Below, piece after piece: positions 7,469-15,195 of a stretch of 64,000 nucleotides of DNA (its first letter is position 1; every line of letters starts with the position of its first letter). A program made the translations under genes and the position numbers. The stretch spans positions 210,117 to 274,116 of the forward strand of contig JAIQGK010000004.1 of the NCBI GenBank assembly GCA_020072645.1, in the 5' to 3' direction. The notes under the pieces are model-generated. The model made no database searches and was not told the DNA's origin. It saw only the letters and a list, made by a program, of their open reading frames with translations. Source of the DNA: Terriglobia bacterium. Its GTDB lineage: Bacteria > Acidobacteriota > Terriglobia > Terriglobales > Acidobacteriaceae.

Positions 7469-9649
7469 CTAGCCATTGGCTTTTAGAGCCTCGGCCTCCT
7501 GCCGCTCAAAGCGTGCCATAATCCGTAGAATGCCAGACCCACCGACCATCACTGCTTCGAGTTCCAGCTTGCACGTGACCACATACCGGTAACTATCACT
7601 GTCGTTGAATCGAATTTGAAGTAAAACATTGCTCACATTCTGTGAGCGCATCACATCAAATAGTGCCTCTCCCGTAAATAACGTGCCTCCTGGGTTTTGG
7701 ATGGAGACTTCGCACAATTTTGATCCATCCTCTTTACTTAAGCGTGTAAAGTGTGGAACAAATTTTATTCTGAATTGGTTAATCTGAACGTCAGGAATCG
7801 AAATGTCGTAAGCCGGCTCTCCATCATTGGCAATGATTAAACCGACTGCGAAGCTCTTTTCGTTTTCTCGATCATAAGAGACCGGCCTGATCTTTGGGCA
7901 TTTAGTTGGCAATTCGTGTTTCTCGGCGGCCCGATCACAAGCAGCGAGCAATGCTTTCAGAGCAGCGTCTAATTCAGCACGGAGTTCCGGTTGGCCGTCT
8001 TCATGATCTCGCTTTGCAACAAACATGCGGTCAAGCACGTTTTGAAGATCTAACACAGCGGTGCGGACTTCAGGATATCGAACAAATCTGCCAGGAGCGC
8101 GACGAAATTCATCAAACCAAGGCACCAACGCCGTTCCATCCAAAGGTCTATAACTGCTGAGTTCCTCGACAAGCTGGCCAGCCAATTCCTCTAAAGCAAA
8201 AAATCGATCAGGCTCCTTAGCTGTCAGGATGCTTGGCTGCTCCTGACTTTCCTGCTGACGCGTGAACTCACGATTGAGTTCTTCAATTTCTGCCATTAGA
8301 TCGTGAGGAAAAAAATCAGTCTCAATGTTTGCTTTTCTCAGTGCCCTTTGACCACGGCCGCTGATCCTAGGATTCGGATCAAGAGTCCCGATTACAACCC
8401 GAGCCACTTTTCGATCAATCAACCGAATGGCACACGGGATCTTTGGGTCATTTCTGCTGGTGCAAGGTTCCAAGGTGGTATAAACAGTCGCGCCAGCAAG
8501 AGACTGATCCGCAAGCTTTTTCTCTAAGGCTATGAATTCCGCATGACAGCCAAAGATCTCTCCTCTGTGTGCTCTTGCTAACACTCTCCCGTCTTTAACA
8601 ACAACAGCGCCGACTTTTGGATGAAAGCGACCGTCCTCCGCTCTGCTCTTGCGAGCTTCATCGATCGCCATCTTCATAAATTGTCGATCGTCATTCGTGC
8701 GAGGGTTAAGTTGAAAAAATGCTTCTTCGATACCACTTTCTGTGGGCTCACCGAACACAATTTCGGCATCACTGAATACAGTTCTACCTCTCAATGACCG
8801 ACCTGTATTCGGATTGGCTTTGCCAAATCTATTGTTGTATTCGTCAAGATCGAAATGGCTGACGATGTTATCAGAATGGTCTAACAAATAAATTGATAAA
8901 GATTTGGCATCTTCAGGAATGTCAACCTCAATGCTCCCTGACTTGAGCGGAATAGATTGAGATCGATCCTTACTCTCAATATGAGAAATTCGAAGCTCAA
9001 TTTGTTCCGGTGGCACTTTCAGTTCGACTTCGAGATAGAGCTTCTTTTGTTGCCAATCTGCACTCAAAATGCGAGCTCGCGAATCAGGGAAAATGGTAAC
9101 AATAGTGTCTTTGGTCGGCAGATCAGCACTGGGCAAATTATAAGTGTCCTGATTGAAAATCCAGTCATTAATGGCATGATCCGGTCCCTGATAGGGACTT
9201 GCTCCGCGTCGGACTAAATCTCCTTGCGGAACATAAAGCTCTTTCCAAGTTTCGTCACGATCTCTCCTGCTTTTCAAGTCATAGCCAGTCCATAAATCTC
9301 TTCCCGCAGGATAGATACGCTGGCTAAATTCTGACCTGCTGAAGGTTGCCTTAATCCGATGACCCTCGATCTCGGCCTGCCCAGACAGGAGCCTTGACAA
9401 GAGACTTACGGCCTCCCATTGTTCGCGGCACCAATGTTCGACAAAAACGAACTTCCTGTCTCCCTGTCGATATGTTTCCGGAGCACGTGACGCAACATGC
9501 TGATCACGGAAAATCACAGCACCGGTCAAAAGCTGTTCTGCGCCGTCGCCTAAGAATGCGAGCCTAAATTGTGCACCTGCATATGGCTTGGTCGTGCGAA
9601 GGTGCTCAGAAATGGCGTTTATTGTGTCTCGGGGAGAGTTAAAGTCCAT
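7469..9649 (-). CDS. large cytidine/dCMP deaminase-fold protein
   Basis: A protein of about 726 residues (an upstream TTG at 9673 would add 8). The only recognised part is a zinc-dependent deaminase domain at about residues 325-450. It starts at RQFMKMAIDEARKS and VGAVVVKDGRVLARAHRGE, has the active-site H369-A-E371, and has the zinc ligands C396 and C406 in TTLEPCTSRNDPKIPC. The fold is closest to RibD and dCMP deaminases. No RibD reductase domain or P-loop follows. About 320 unrecognised residues precede it, and about 280 follow, ending in a beta-rich domain. It stands alone between unrelated genes. Some stretches are strikingly AT-rich (8881-8940 is 37% GC), which suggests horizontal origin. 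Possible roles are nucleotide-based defence, RNA editing or a specialised metabolite step; none can be fixed from sequence. Confidence 0.75.
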   Translation of the reverse strand: MDFNSPRDTINAISEHLRTTKPYAGAQFRLAFLGDGAEQLLTGAVIFRDQHVASRAPETYRQGDRKFVFVEHWCREQWEAVSLLSRLLSGQAEIEGHRIKATFSRSEFSQRIYPAGRDLWTGYDLKSRRDRDETWKELYVPQGDLVRRGASPYQGPDHAINDWIFNQDTYNLPSADLPTKDTIVTIFPDSRARILSADWQQKKLYLEVELKVPPEQIELRISHIESKDRSQSIPLKSGSIEVDIPEDAKSLSIYLLDHSDNIVSHFDLDEYNNRFGKANPNTGRSLRGRTVFSDAEIVFGEPTESGIEEAFFQLNPRTNDDRQFMKMAIDEARKSRAEDGRFHPKVGAVVVKDGRVLARAHRGEIFGCHAEFIALEKKLADQSLAGATVYTTLEPCTSRNDPKIPCAIRLIDRKVARVVIGTLDPNPRISGRGQRALRKANIETDFFPHDLMAEIEELNREFTRQQESQEQPSILTAKEPDRFFALEELAGQLVEELSSYRPLDGTALVPWFDEFRRAPGRFVRYPEVRTAVLDLQNVLDRMFVAKRDHEDGQPELRAELDAALKALLAACDRAAEKHELPTKCPKIRPVSYDRENEKSFAVGLIIANDGEPAYDISIPDVQINQFRIKFVPHFTRLSKEDGSKLCEVSIQNPGGTLFTGEALFDVMRSQNVSNVLLQIRFNDSDSYRYVVTCKLELEAVMVGGSGILRIMARFERQEAEALKANG

Positions 9650-9771
9650 AGTCTTTGCTGTGTTCAAGCCCAATTTTATTAGATTCTAGACCGCAATAAG
9701 GAATCTACACCCGCAAAAAAGAAGCAGTTCCCCAGCAAAAAGTTGTCGAGCACGCCAGGCTGAGTTTCCGC

Positions 9772-9777
9772 TATTCT
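9772..9777 (+). promoter_or_regulatory. -10 box of a probably leaderless moaD-moaE transcript
   Basis: TATTCT ends 6 nt before the ATG at 9784. No Shine-Dalgarno sequence is visible, so transcription would begin at or next to the start codon. No clear -35 is seen. Confidence 0.45.
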
Positions 9778-9783
9778 TATTTC

Positions 9784-10494
9784 ATGCGTGTTAAGGTGCT
9801 GCTGTTCGGGCAGCTCAAAGACATTGTTGGCCGGCAGGAAGAGTCTCTCGATCTGGATTCAGGGGCCCGGCTCTCAGCCGTGATGGACCATTATTCCGGT
9901 CTCTATCCCAAATTCCAAGGTCTCACCAAGTCGATTGCGTGCTCCATCAACCAGGAATATGCGCAGGGCGAGGCGCTGCTTAAAGAAGGCGACGAGGTTG
10001 GCCTGCTGCCTCCGGTAAGCGGCGGGAAATCCAAAGCGGCGGAACTCCAGTCCGCGCATTGCGCCATTGTGCGCAAACCCATTGATATTCAGGCGATTAG
10101 AAAGAACCTGGAGCGTCCGGAAGACGGGTCAGCATTATTTTTTGATGGAATTGTGCGCAATAATACGCGCGGCCGGCGTACTTTGTTTTTGGATTATGAA
10201 GCCTACGAATCCATGGCTTTAAATGAGATGGAAAAGCTGGCCCAGGCGGCACTTGAGCAATTTAAAGTGCGCGACGTTTGCCTGATCCATCGGCTGGGCA
10301 GACTGGAGATTGGGGAAACCAGCGTGCTGATCGGCGTTGCTTCTGCGCATCGAGTGGCCGCTTTTGAGGCCTGCCGATGGCTGATTGATACGTTAAAAAA
10401 GACCGTCCCGATCTGGAAAAAGGAGTATTTCGAGGATGGCGCGGTCTGGGCCGATGGTGAACCTTTTCCTGAACAAATTAGGGTAAATAAATAA
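9784..10494 (+). CDS. fused molybdopterin synthase MoaD-MoaE
   Basis: Makes molybdopterin by adding two sulfurs to cyclic pyranopterin monophosphate. The 236 residues hold both subunits. Residues 1-81 are the ubiquitin-like MoaD (MRVKVLLFGQLKDIVG ... EVGLLPPVSGG), with its Gly-Gly at positions 80-81. Residues about 88-236 are MoaE, with GIVRNNTRGR, YEAYESMA, HRLGRLEIGE, ASAHRVAAFEACRW and the catalytic Lys region PIWKKEYFEDG. In separate proteins the MoaD Gly-Gly must be the free C-terminus to be thiocarboxylated, so the fusion should need cleavage after G81, as reported for mycobacterial MoaX. No other moa gene is close. A leaderless promoter is suggested just upstream. Confidence 0.93.
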   Translation: MRVKVLLFGQLKDIVGRQEESLDLDSGARLSAVMDHYSGLYPKFQGLTKSIACSINQEYAQGEALLKEGDEVGLLPPVSGGKSKAAELQSAHCAIVRKPIDIQAIRKNLERPEDGSALFFDGIVRNNTRGRRTLFLDYEAYESMALNEMEKLAQAALEQFKVRDVCLIHRLGRLEIGETSVLIGVASAHRVAAFEACRWLIDTLKKTVPIWKKEYFEDGAVWADGEPFPEQIRVNK

Positions 10495-10545
10495 CTCTTT
10501 ACCGCCGTTTGCATCTAAGTTTGCCAGAATACCCGCTTGATAACT

Positions 10546-11535
10546 ATGAATCGGACTCGCGCTTTGTCGCCGTGGTTCAGTCTGGCTTGCCTGTTGGTCG
10601 GCCTGCTCTGTGTGTGGGGCCTGCATGCCGTGGCCCAGGACCCGCAGCAGGGAGACCGCATCCCTCCGGGATCACAATCGCAAAAAGATCAATCCACCTA
10701 CCGCGTGAACGTGCGGCTGGTAAACGTTTTTACCACTGTGACCGATTCCCGTGGTGCTCCGGTGGCCGACCTCACAAAAGACGATTTCCAACTGTTTGAA
10801 GATGGCATTCCGCAGACGATCAAAGTGTTTGAGAAAGAGTCCGCTATTCCGCTGAGCATCGCGCTGGCGATTGACACCAGCCCCAGCACCATGCGCGACT
10901 TTAAGCTGGAAACTACCTCGGCGCGCAGGTTTGTCCATTCCATCTTGCGGAATGAAGATCGCCTCTCAGTTTTTGAAGTGACGGAAAACATTGACCAGAT
11001 AACGCGTTTCACTTCTGACCTGAGGACGATTGAACATGGCATTGACAGTTTAAAAACAGGGCCGGGGACATCCATCTACGACGCAATTTTTCTCTGCTCA
11101 GAGTCGCTGCTGGACCGCGAAGGCCGCAAAGTTTTGGTCCTGATTACAGACGGCGGCGATACGACCAGCAAGGCCGACTACAACACCGCATTGCGGCGGG
11201 CGCAGCAAGCGGAGGCAATTGTCTATAGCATTATTGTGGTGCCGGTGGAAGCCGATGCCGGGCGCAACCTGGGCGGCGAGCACGCGCTCATACAGATTTC
11301 AAAAGATACCGGCGGAAAATATTATTACGCTGAAGGCCAGCAGCAGCTTGATGAAGCCTTCCGCAAAATCAGTGACGAATTGCGCACGCAATACCTGCTG
11401 GCTTTTTATCCCACCCGCAAGATTTCAGATTCGCCCTTCCGTAAAATCAAGGTGGAGCTTACCAAAAAAGATCCTGAAGGGCAGGCGTATCAAGTGCGCC
11501 ATCGTGCGGGATATTACACAGCGCCAGCGAGATAG
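10546..11535 (+). CDS. secreted VWFA-domain protein, acidobacterial type
   Basis: About 329 residues with an N-terminal signal peptide (SPWFSLACLLVGLLCVWGLHAVAQ). A conserved segment follows (YRVNVRLVNVFTTVTDSRG, VADLTKDDFQLFEDG), the hallmark of the acidobacterial VWFA-related family (TIGR03436). The VWA domain has an intact metal site: D-T-S-P-S in ALAIDTSPSTM, the Thr in GPGTSIYDAI, and the Asp in VLITDGGD. ATG 10546 is preferred over the in-frame TTG 10537. The protein is exported and probably mediates protein-protein contacts in the envelope; its partner is unknown. The gene starts 51 bp after moaD-moaE and may be co-transcribed with it. Confidence 0.9.
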   Translation: MNRTRALSPWFSLACLLVGLLCVWGLHAVAQDPQQGDRIPPGSQSQKDQSTYRVNVRLVNVFTTVTDSRGAPVADLTKDDFQLFEDGIPQTIKVFEKESAIPLSIALAIDTSPSTMRDFKLETTSARRFVHSILRNEDRLSVFEVTENIDQITRFTSDLRTIEHGIDSLKTGPGTSIYDAIFLCSESLLDREGRKVLVLITDGGDTTSKADYNTALRRAQQAEAIVYSIIVVPVEADAGRNLGGEHALIQISKDTGGKYYYAEGQQQLDEAFRKISDELRTQYLLAFYPTRKISDSPFRKIKVELTKKDPEGQAYQVRHRAGYYTAPAR

Positions 11536-11566
11536 TAGCTAGCAACCAGTAGTCGGCCAAATTTAT

Positions 11567-11756
11567 ACCGCAAAGGACGCGAAGGTCGCAAAGGAATATT
11601 GGGTTGAATTTTTTGGTGCGCTTACCGACCCTCGAAGTTAACATGCGCAAAGTTCCAGCATTCATCCGATGGCTTACCACAAAGGTCGCAAAGAACACGA
11701 AGGAGCAGGGAACGGCCCTTCGCTCCTTCGCGACCGTTGCGTCCTTTGCGGTTAAG
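11567..11756. repeat. CGCAAAGGwCGC intergenic repeat, one direct and one inverted pair
   Basis: Three copies of a degenerate unit, ACCGCAAAGGACGC-GAAGGTCGC-AAAGG, lie between two genes. Copy 1 is at 11567-11596 (+), copy 2 at 11676-11707 (+, with ACCACAAAGGTCGCAAAG and ending ACGAAGGAGC), and copy 3 at 11722-11756 (inverted). Copies 2 and 3 can form a long imperfect hairpin with a 14-nt loop. Reading frames across it are not convincing genes. Confidence 0.6.
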
Positions 11757-11838
11757 TCTTTAGTTGCTGATTGCGGGCCGCTGCCGGTTGAGTCCGTTAG
11801 TAACTGCTTTTTCTGCGACTGCTGGCGACTTTTTGCGC

Positions 11839-11844
11839 TAGAAT
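11839..11844 (+). promoter_or_regulatory. -10 box of a probably leaderless hfq-like transcript
   Basis: TAGAAT ends 6 nt before the ATG at 11851. There is no Shine-Dalgarno sequence in the preceding 20 nt. Confidence 0.45.
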
Positions 11845-11850
11845 ATCGGC

Positions 11851-12126
11851 ATGTCTTTCCGTGCAGCCGCCCCAGCCTTTACCAAAAAGACCACCAAAAC
11901 TCCGCCTCCGGATGATACGGGAATGGAGTCCTCTTACCTGAAAGCTCTGGGTGAGAAACAGACGCCGGTGACCGTGAAACTGGTCTGCGGAGAAGCGTTG
12001 CACGGCTGGATTGAATACTACGACGTAGGCATGGTACGCCTTACCCGCGAAGGCTCGCCCAATTTGTTTATCTTCAAGCACGAAATTATGTACATTGCGG
12101 AAGATACCGGGCGCCGCGCGCGCTGA
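11851..12126 (+). CDS. hfq: Hfq-like Sm-fold RNA-binding protein
   Basis: A 91-residue protein with a disordered, basic N-terminal extension of about 25 residues (FTKKTTKTPPPDD) and an Sm/Hfq core. The core starts with the helix SSYLKALGEKQTPVTVKLV. It continues through the Sm1 strands (CGEALHGWIEYYDVGMVRL) and ends in NLFIFKHEIMYIAED, the counterpart of the Sm2 YKHAI motif, in which the His contributes to RNA binding on the proximal face. The core is divergent from enterobacterial Hfq, and the extension replaces the usual C-terminal tail. Likely role: hexameric RNA chaperone in post-transcriptional control. It overlaps suhB by ATGA, so the two are translationally coupled. Confidence 0.85.
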   Translation: MSFRAAAPAFTKKTTKTPPPDDTGMESSYLKALGEKQTPVTVKLVCGEALHGWIEYYDVGMVRLTREGSPNLFIFKHEIMYIAEDTGRRAR

Positions 12127-12956
12127 TGTCCCCTAAAGAAGACTACATTCATCCCATGCAGGAACTGGCCCGTGAGGTCGGTGCTCTGCTCATGTCATTT
12201 TTCGGCAAAGTTTCCATCGAATACAAGGGCGATGCCGATCTGGTTACGAAGGCGGATCGGGCTTCAGAGCAACTGATTGTCGAGCGAATTCGCAAGCAGT
12301 GGCCTGAGCATGACCTGATTGGGGAAGAAGGCAGCCGCCGCGAAACCGGCAGCGACTTCCGCTGGCACATTGACCCGCTCGACGGCACAACGAACTTCGC
12401 CCATGGCTATCCGGTGTTTTGCGTTTCCATGGCGCTGGAGTACAAAGGCGATAGAATCGCGGGAGTAGTTTACGATCCTTCACGCGATGAGATGTTTGCC
12501 GCGGTAAAAGATGGCGGCTCATTTCTGAATGGCCGCGCGATTCACGTCTCTTCCGTCGCAAAGTTAAAAGAAAGTCTTGTGGCTACCGGCTTTCCCAGCC
12601 ACAAACGGCATAAGAACCCGAACATCCACTTTTATCACCAGATCACGTTGCGATCTCATGGTGTACGTCGCGCGGGCTCCGCGGCGCTTGACCTTTGTTA
12701 CCTGGCGTGCGGACGCTATGACGCTTACTGGGAGTTCAATCTCAACTCATGGGACACCGCCGCGGGCGTTCTGCTGGTGCAAGAGGCGGGCGGCACTGTC
12801 ACGAACTTTACCGGCGGGCCATTTAATATCGATAGCCGCGAAGTACTGGGCAGCAACACTTTGCTACATGCCGAACTGCTGCAAGAATTTCAGGCGATCA
12901 TCGCCGGACGCGTGGAAGGCCTGCCATCGGTAGCGGAATCGTTTCAGTCAAAGTAG
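12126..12956 (+). CDS. suhB: inositol monophosphatase family protein
   Basis: A Mg-dependent phosphatase of 276 residues, the normal size for the IMPase/SuhB family. It hydrolyses inositol-1-phosphate or a related sugar phosphate. Motifs in order: the VTKADRASEQLI substrate-lid region, the metal-binding Glu in IGEEGSRRE, the signature HIDPLDGTTNFAHGYP with its two metal-binding Asp residues, and the C-terminal ELNSWDTAAGVLLVQEAGG, in which the WD Asp completes the metal site. The ATG overlaps the stop of the hfq-like gene (ATGA). In E. coli SuhB also acts in rRNA antitermination, so pairing with an RNA chaperone may be meaningful, but that link is inference. Confidence 0.93.
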   Translation: MSPKEDYIHPMQELAREVGALLMSFFGKVSIEYKGDADLVTKADRASEQLIVERIRKQWPEHDLIGEEGSRRETGSDFRWHIDPLDGTTNFAHGYPVFCVSMALEYKGDRIAGVVYDPSRDEMFAAVKDGGSFLNGRAIHVSSVAKLKESLVATGFPSHKRHKNPNIHFYHQITLRSHGVRRAGSAALDLCYLACGRYDAYWEFNLNSWDTAAGVLLVQEAGGTVTNFTGGPFNIDSREVLGSNTLLHAELLQEFQAIIAGRVEGLPSVAESFQSK

Positions 12957-12974
12957 CGATTAGCTCAAGAAATC

Positions 12975-13220
12975 TCACTTGAGTTTTTTAGCAATCGACT
13001 TGGTAATCATCTCAAGTTCGAGCATGATGTCATCTTCCAGGTTGAGCCCGGCGGCGCGCATGGCGCCCAGCGGATCACGCTGGAACAAGGCCGCGTTTTT
13101 TGGTGAATCGCCGATCCATTTCTGTAGGTCCTGCTCAACCTTGCTCAAGTGATCAAGAAGGCGGTCGGGTTCAGCTGCGTGCGGCTTGCGTCGGCGCAAA
13201 TTAAACACCTCAACTAGCAT
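12975..13220 (-). CDS. conserved-looking hypothetical protein, 81 aa
   Basis: Not recognised. The protein is charged and mostly helical: a basic start (MLVEVFNLRRRKPHA), an amphipathic helix (DRLLDHLSKVEQDLQKWI), then NAALFQRDPLGAMRAAGLNLEDD and a final helix rich in Lys (MITKSIAKKLK). The middle phrase vaguely recalls the DP-x-x-A-x-x-x-AG phrase of NHLP/Nif11-type leader peptides. There is no Gly-Gly or Gly-Ala cleavage site and no biosynthetic gene nearby, so that reading is weak. The gene converges with suhB, with 18 bp between the stops. No clear Shine-Dalgarno sequence. Confidence 0.6.
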   Translation of the reverse strand: MLVEVFNLRRRKPHAAEPDRLLDHLSKVEQDLQKWIGDSPKNAALFQRDPLGAMRAAGLNLEDDIMLELEMITKSIAKKLK

Positions 13221-13611
13221 GATGGATCAATACTACCCGCGTGCGAGCAAGAATTGTTCACCTCGCAGTTTACTATTTGAGCAACTTAGGCAAAGTTGTT
13301 TACCCTTTCGAAAGAGAAAGCCAGCCAGATCCGGCAAAAAATAAGGTTTCCGCAGAAAATCGTGCAGGCAATGCAGTTATTTGAGCAGCCGGCGATCACA
13401 GCACAGGATCTTTAATCTGAGCGCCTCGGCAAGAACCACGTCTTGAGGAGTCTATTGCTCTCTTGCCGATCCGCATTTCATGAATCCGCTTCTTTGCAAG
13501 ATCAAACATCTTATAGCGCCCATAAATTTTTTTCGATTTCCCTCTATGCTCCGCAGTCGCTACAGTGTCTTTCAAGCTAATTCCTTCATGGCCGTGGAGC
13601 TGAACAACACT
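13221..13611. other. intergenic region upstream of amtB
   Basis: About 390 bp between divergent genes. The amtB frame remains open back to 13480, but that stretch (residues MNPLLCKIKHLIAPINFF and on) lacks a Shine-Dalgarno sequence and is not like the family. I see no convincing sigma-54 promoter, riboswitch or RNA gene. Confidence 0.4.
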
Positions 13612-15123
13612 ATGTCAAAGTTCCTGCGCTGTTTGTTGGCTTTGTTTTTCTTGTGCTCGCCCCTGGTTCTGCCGGCGCAATCTGCTGGGCTCACGCACGC
13701 GGACACCCAAAGCGACCGCATCGCCAAACTGGAGCAACAAATCGCAGACTCCAAAGGCTCCGCCGACAACGCATGGATGCTCATGAGCTCTGCACTCGTC
13801 CTGTTGATGACCGGCCCAGGGCTTGCGCTTTTTTATGGCGGCCTAGTGCGCAAGAAAAATGTTCTGGCCACCATGATGCAAAGCTTTGCCCTGATGGCCG
13901 TTGTGACCGTTGTTTGGGCCATCGTCGGGTATAGTCTGTCTTTCGGCGAAGGCAACAGTTTCATCGGCGGACTGCATAATCTCTTTCTCCATGGCGTAGG
14001 CGCGCAGCCTGATCCCGACTACGCTGCAACCATTCCGGCGCAAACTTTCATGATCTACCAGCTCATGTTTGCCATCATCACGCCCGCGCTCATCACCGGA
14101 GCTTTTGCAGAGCGGATGAAGTTCAGCGCCATGGTGGTTTTTATGGTGCTGTGGTCGGCCATTGTTTATAGCCCGATGGCGCACATGGTCTGGGGCAAAG
14201 GCGGTTTGCTCAACGCCGCGCTGGGTGGGCGCTTCCCGATGCTCGACTTCGCCGGCGGCACCGTTGTCCACGTCACCTCTGGAGTTTCCGCACTGGTCTG
14301 CGCGTTGTATCTTGGCCATCGCATCGGTTATCCGCGGCAGGCCATGCCGCCGCACAGCATGGTGCTGAGTTTTATTGGCGCGTGTCTGCTCTGGGTGGGA
14401 TGGTTCGGCTTCAACGCCGGCAGCGCACTCAGCGCGGGCAGCCTGGCCACCAGCGCTTTTGTGGCGACGCACTTTGCCGCTGCCACTGCCGTCATTGGAT
14501 GGGTAGCTGCCGAGTGGCTGCGCAACGGCAAGCCCAGCGCTCTTGGCGCGATCTCCGGCGCAGTCGCGGGTTTGGTAGCCATCACGCCTGCAGCAGGCTT
14601 TGTTACGCCGATGGCAGCTCTTGGCATTGGCGCGATCGCCGGAGTCTTCTGTTACCTGATGGTCGCACACGTAAAAGCTCGCTTCGGCTATGACGATTCA
14701 CTCGACGCTTTCGGCATTCACGGCGCAGGCGGAACTCTGGGCGCGCTGCTCACGGGCGTCTTCGCCAGCAGCGCCGTGAATCCCATCTTCAAAGATTCCG
14801 GCGGACGCGTGCTTGCCTCCGGCGCGCTGGAAGGGAACACACATCAGTTCGCCAATCAAGCAATCGGCGTTGGGATTGCCGCTGCGTTGGCGGTGGTGGG
14901 AACGCTGGCCATCTTGAAAGTGGTCGATGCCGTCATCGGTTTGCGTGTGCCTGAGCATCATGAGATTCAGGGTCTCGATCTATCTCAGCATGGAGAAGAG
15001 GGTTATGACTGGGAGCATCCGGCGCCGGTGGCTGCGGCAGCTTTCTCACAGGTAGCGACCCATGGCTCCGGAATGGCGCGTGATATCTCCCGCATCGACC
15101 CGCACGCAGCTATGGGCGATTAG
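13612..15123 (+). CDS. amtB: ammonium transporter
   Basis: Inner-membrane trimeric ammonium channel of about 503 residues. It begins with a signal peptide (MSKFLRCLLALFFLCSPLVL) and a short periplasmic coiled segment (DRIAKLEQQIADSKG). Eleven membrane helices follow, starting at WMLMSSALVLLMTGPGLALFYGG. Both pore histidines are visible: HVTSGVSALV and FGIHGAGGTLG. The Amt signature (DFAGGTVVHVTSGVSA) is intact. The C-terminus ends in a cytoplasmic tail rich in Ala and His. ATG 13612 is chosen because it starts the signal peptide and has GGAG 12 nt upstream. No glnK lies beside it, unlike many amtB operons. Confidence 0.95.
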   Translation: MSKFLRCLLALFFLCSPLVLPAQSAGLTHADTQSDRIAKLEQQIADSKGSADNAWMLMSSALVLLMTGPGLALFYGGLVRKKNVLATMMQSFALMAVVTVVWAIVGYSLSFGEGNSFIGGLHNLFLHGVGAQPDPDYAATIPAQTFMIYQLMFAIITPALITGAFAERMKFSAMVVFMVLWSAIVYSPMAHMVWGKGGLLNAALGGRFPMLDFAGGTVVHVTSGVSALVCALYLGHRIGYPRQAMPPHSMVLSFIGACLLWVGWFGFNAGSALSAGSLATSAFVATHFAAATAVIGWVAAEWLRNGKPSALGAISGAVAGLVAITPAAGFVTPMAALGIGAIAGVFCYLMVAHVKARFGYDDSLDAFGIHGAGGTLGALLTGVFASSAVNPIFKDSGGRVLASGALEGNTHQFANQAIGVGIAAALAVVGTLAILKVVDAVIGLRVPEHHEIQGLDLSQHGEEGYDWEHPAPVAAAAFSQVATHGSGMARDISRIDPHAAMGD

Positions 15124-15195
15124 TTTGGAGAACCGCCAGTCGCCAGTTGCTAGGTTTTCAAAGACCATTAACTTCTCCCGCCTGAGCGGATTGTT

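Noticed and set aside
11604-11915. A 103-residue frame across the CGCAAAGG repeats
   Set aside because: It runs through the repeat and into the hfq-like gene in another frame; no Shine-Dalgarno sequence or recognised motif.
12975-13220. Reading the 81-residue protein as a RiPP precursor because of DPLGAMRAAG
   Set aside because: No double-glycine cleavage site, core peptide or modifying enzyme is present.
13221-13611. Sigma-54 promoter before amtB
   Set aside because: No TGGCAC-N5-TTGCA-type element could be found, although one might be expected for a nitrogen gene.
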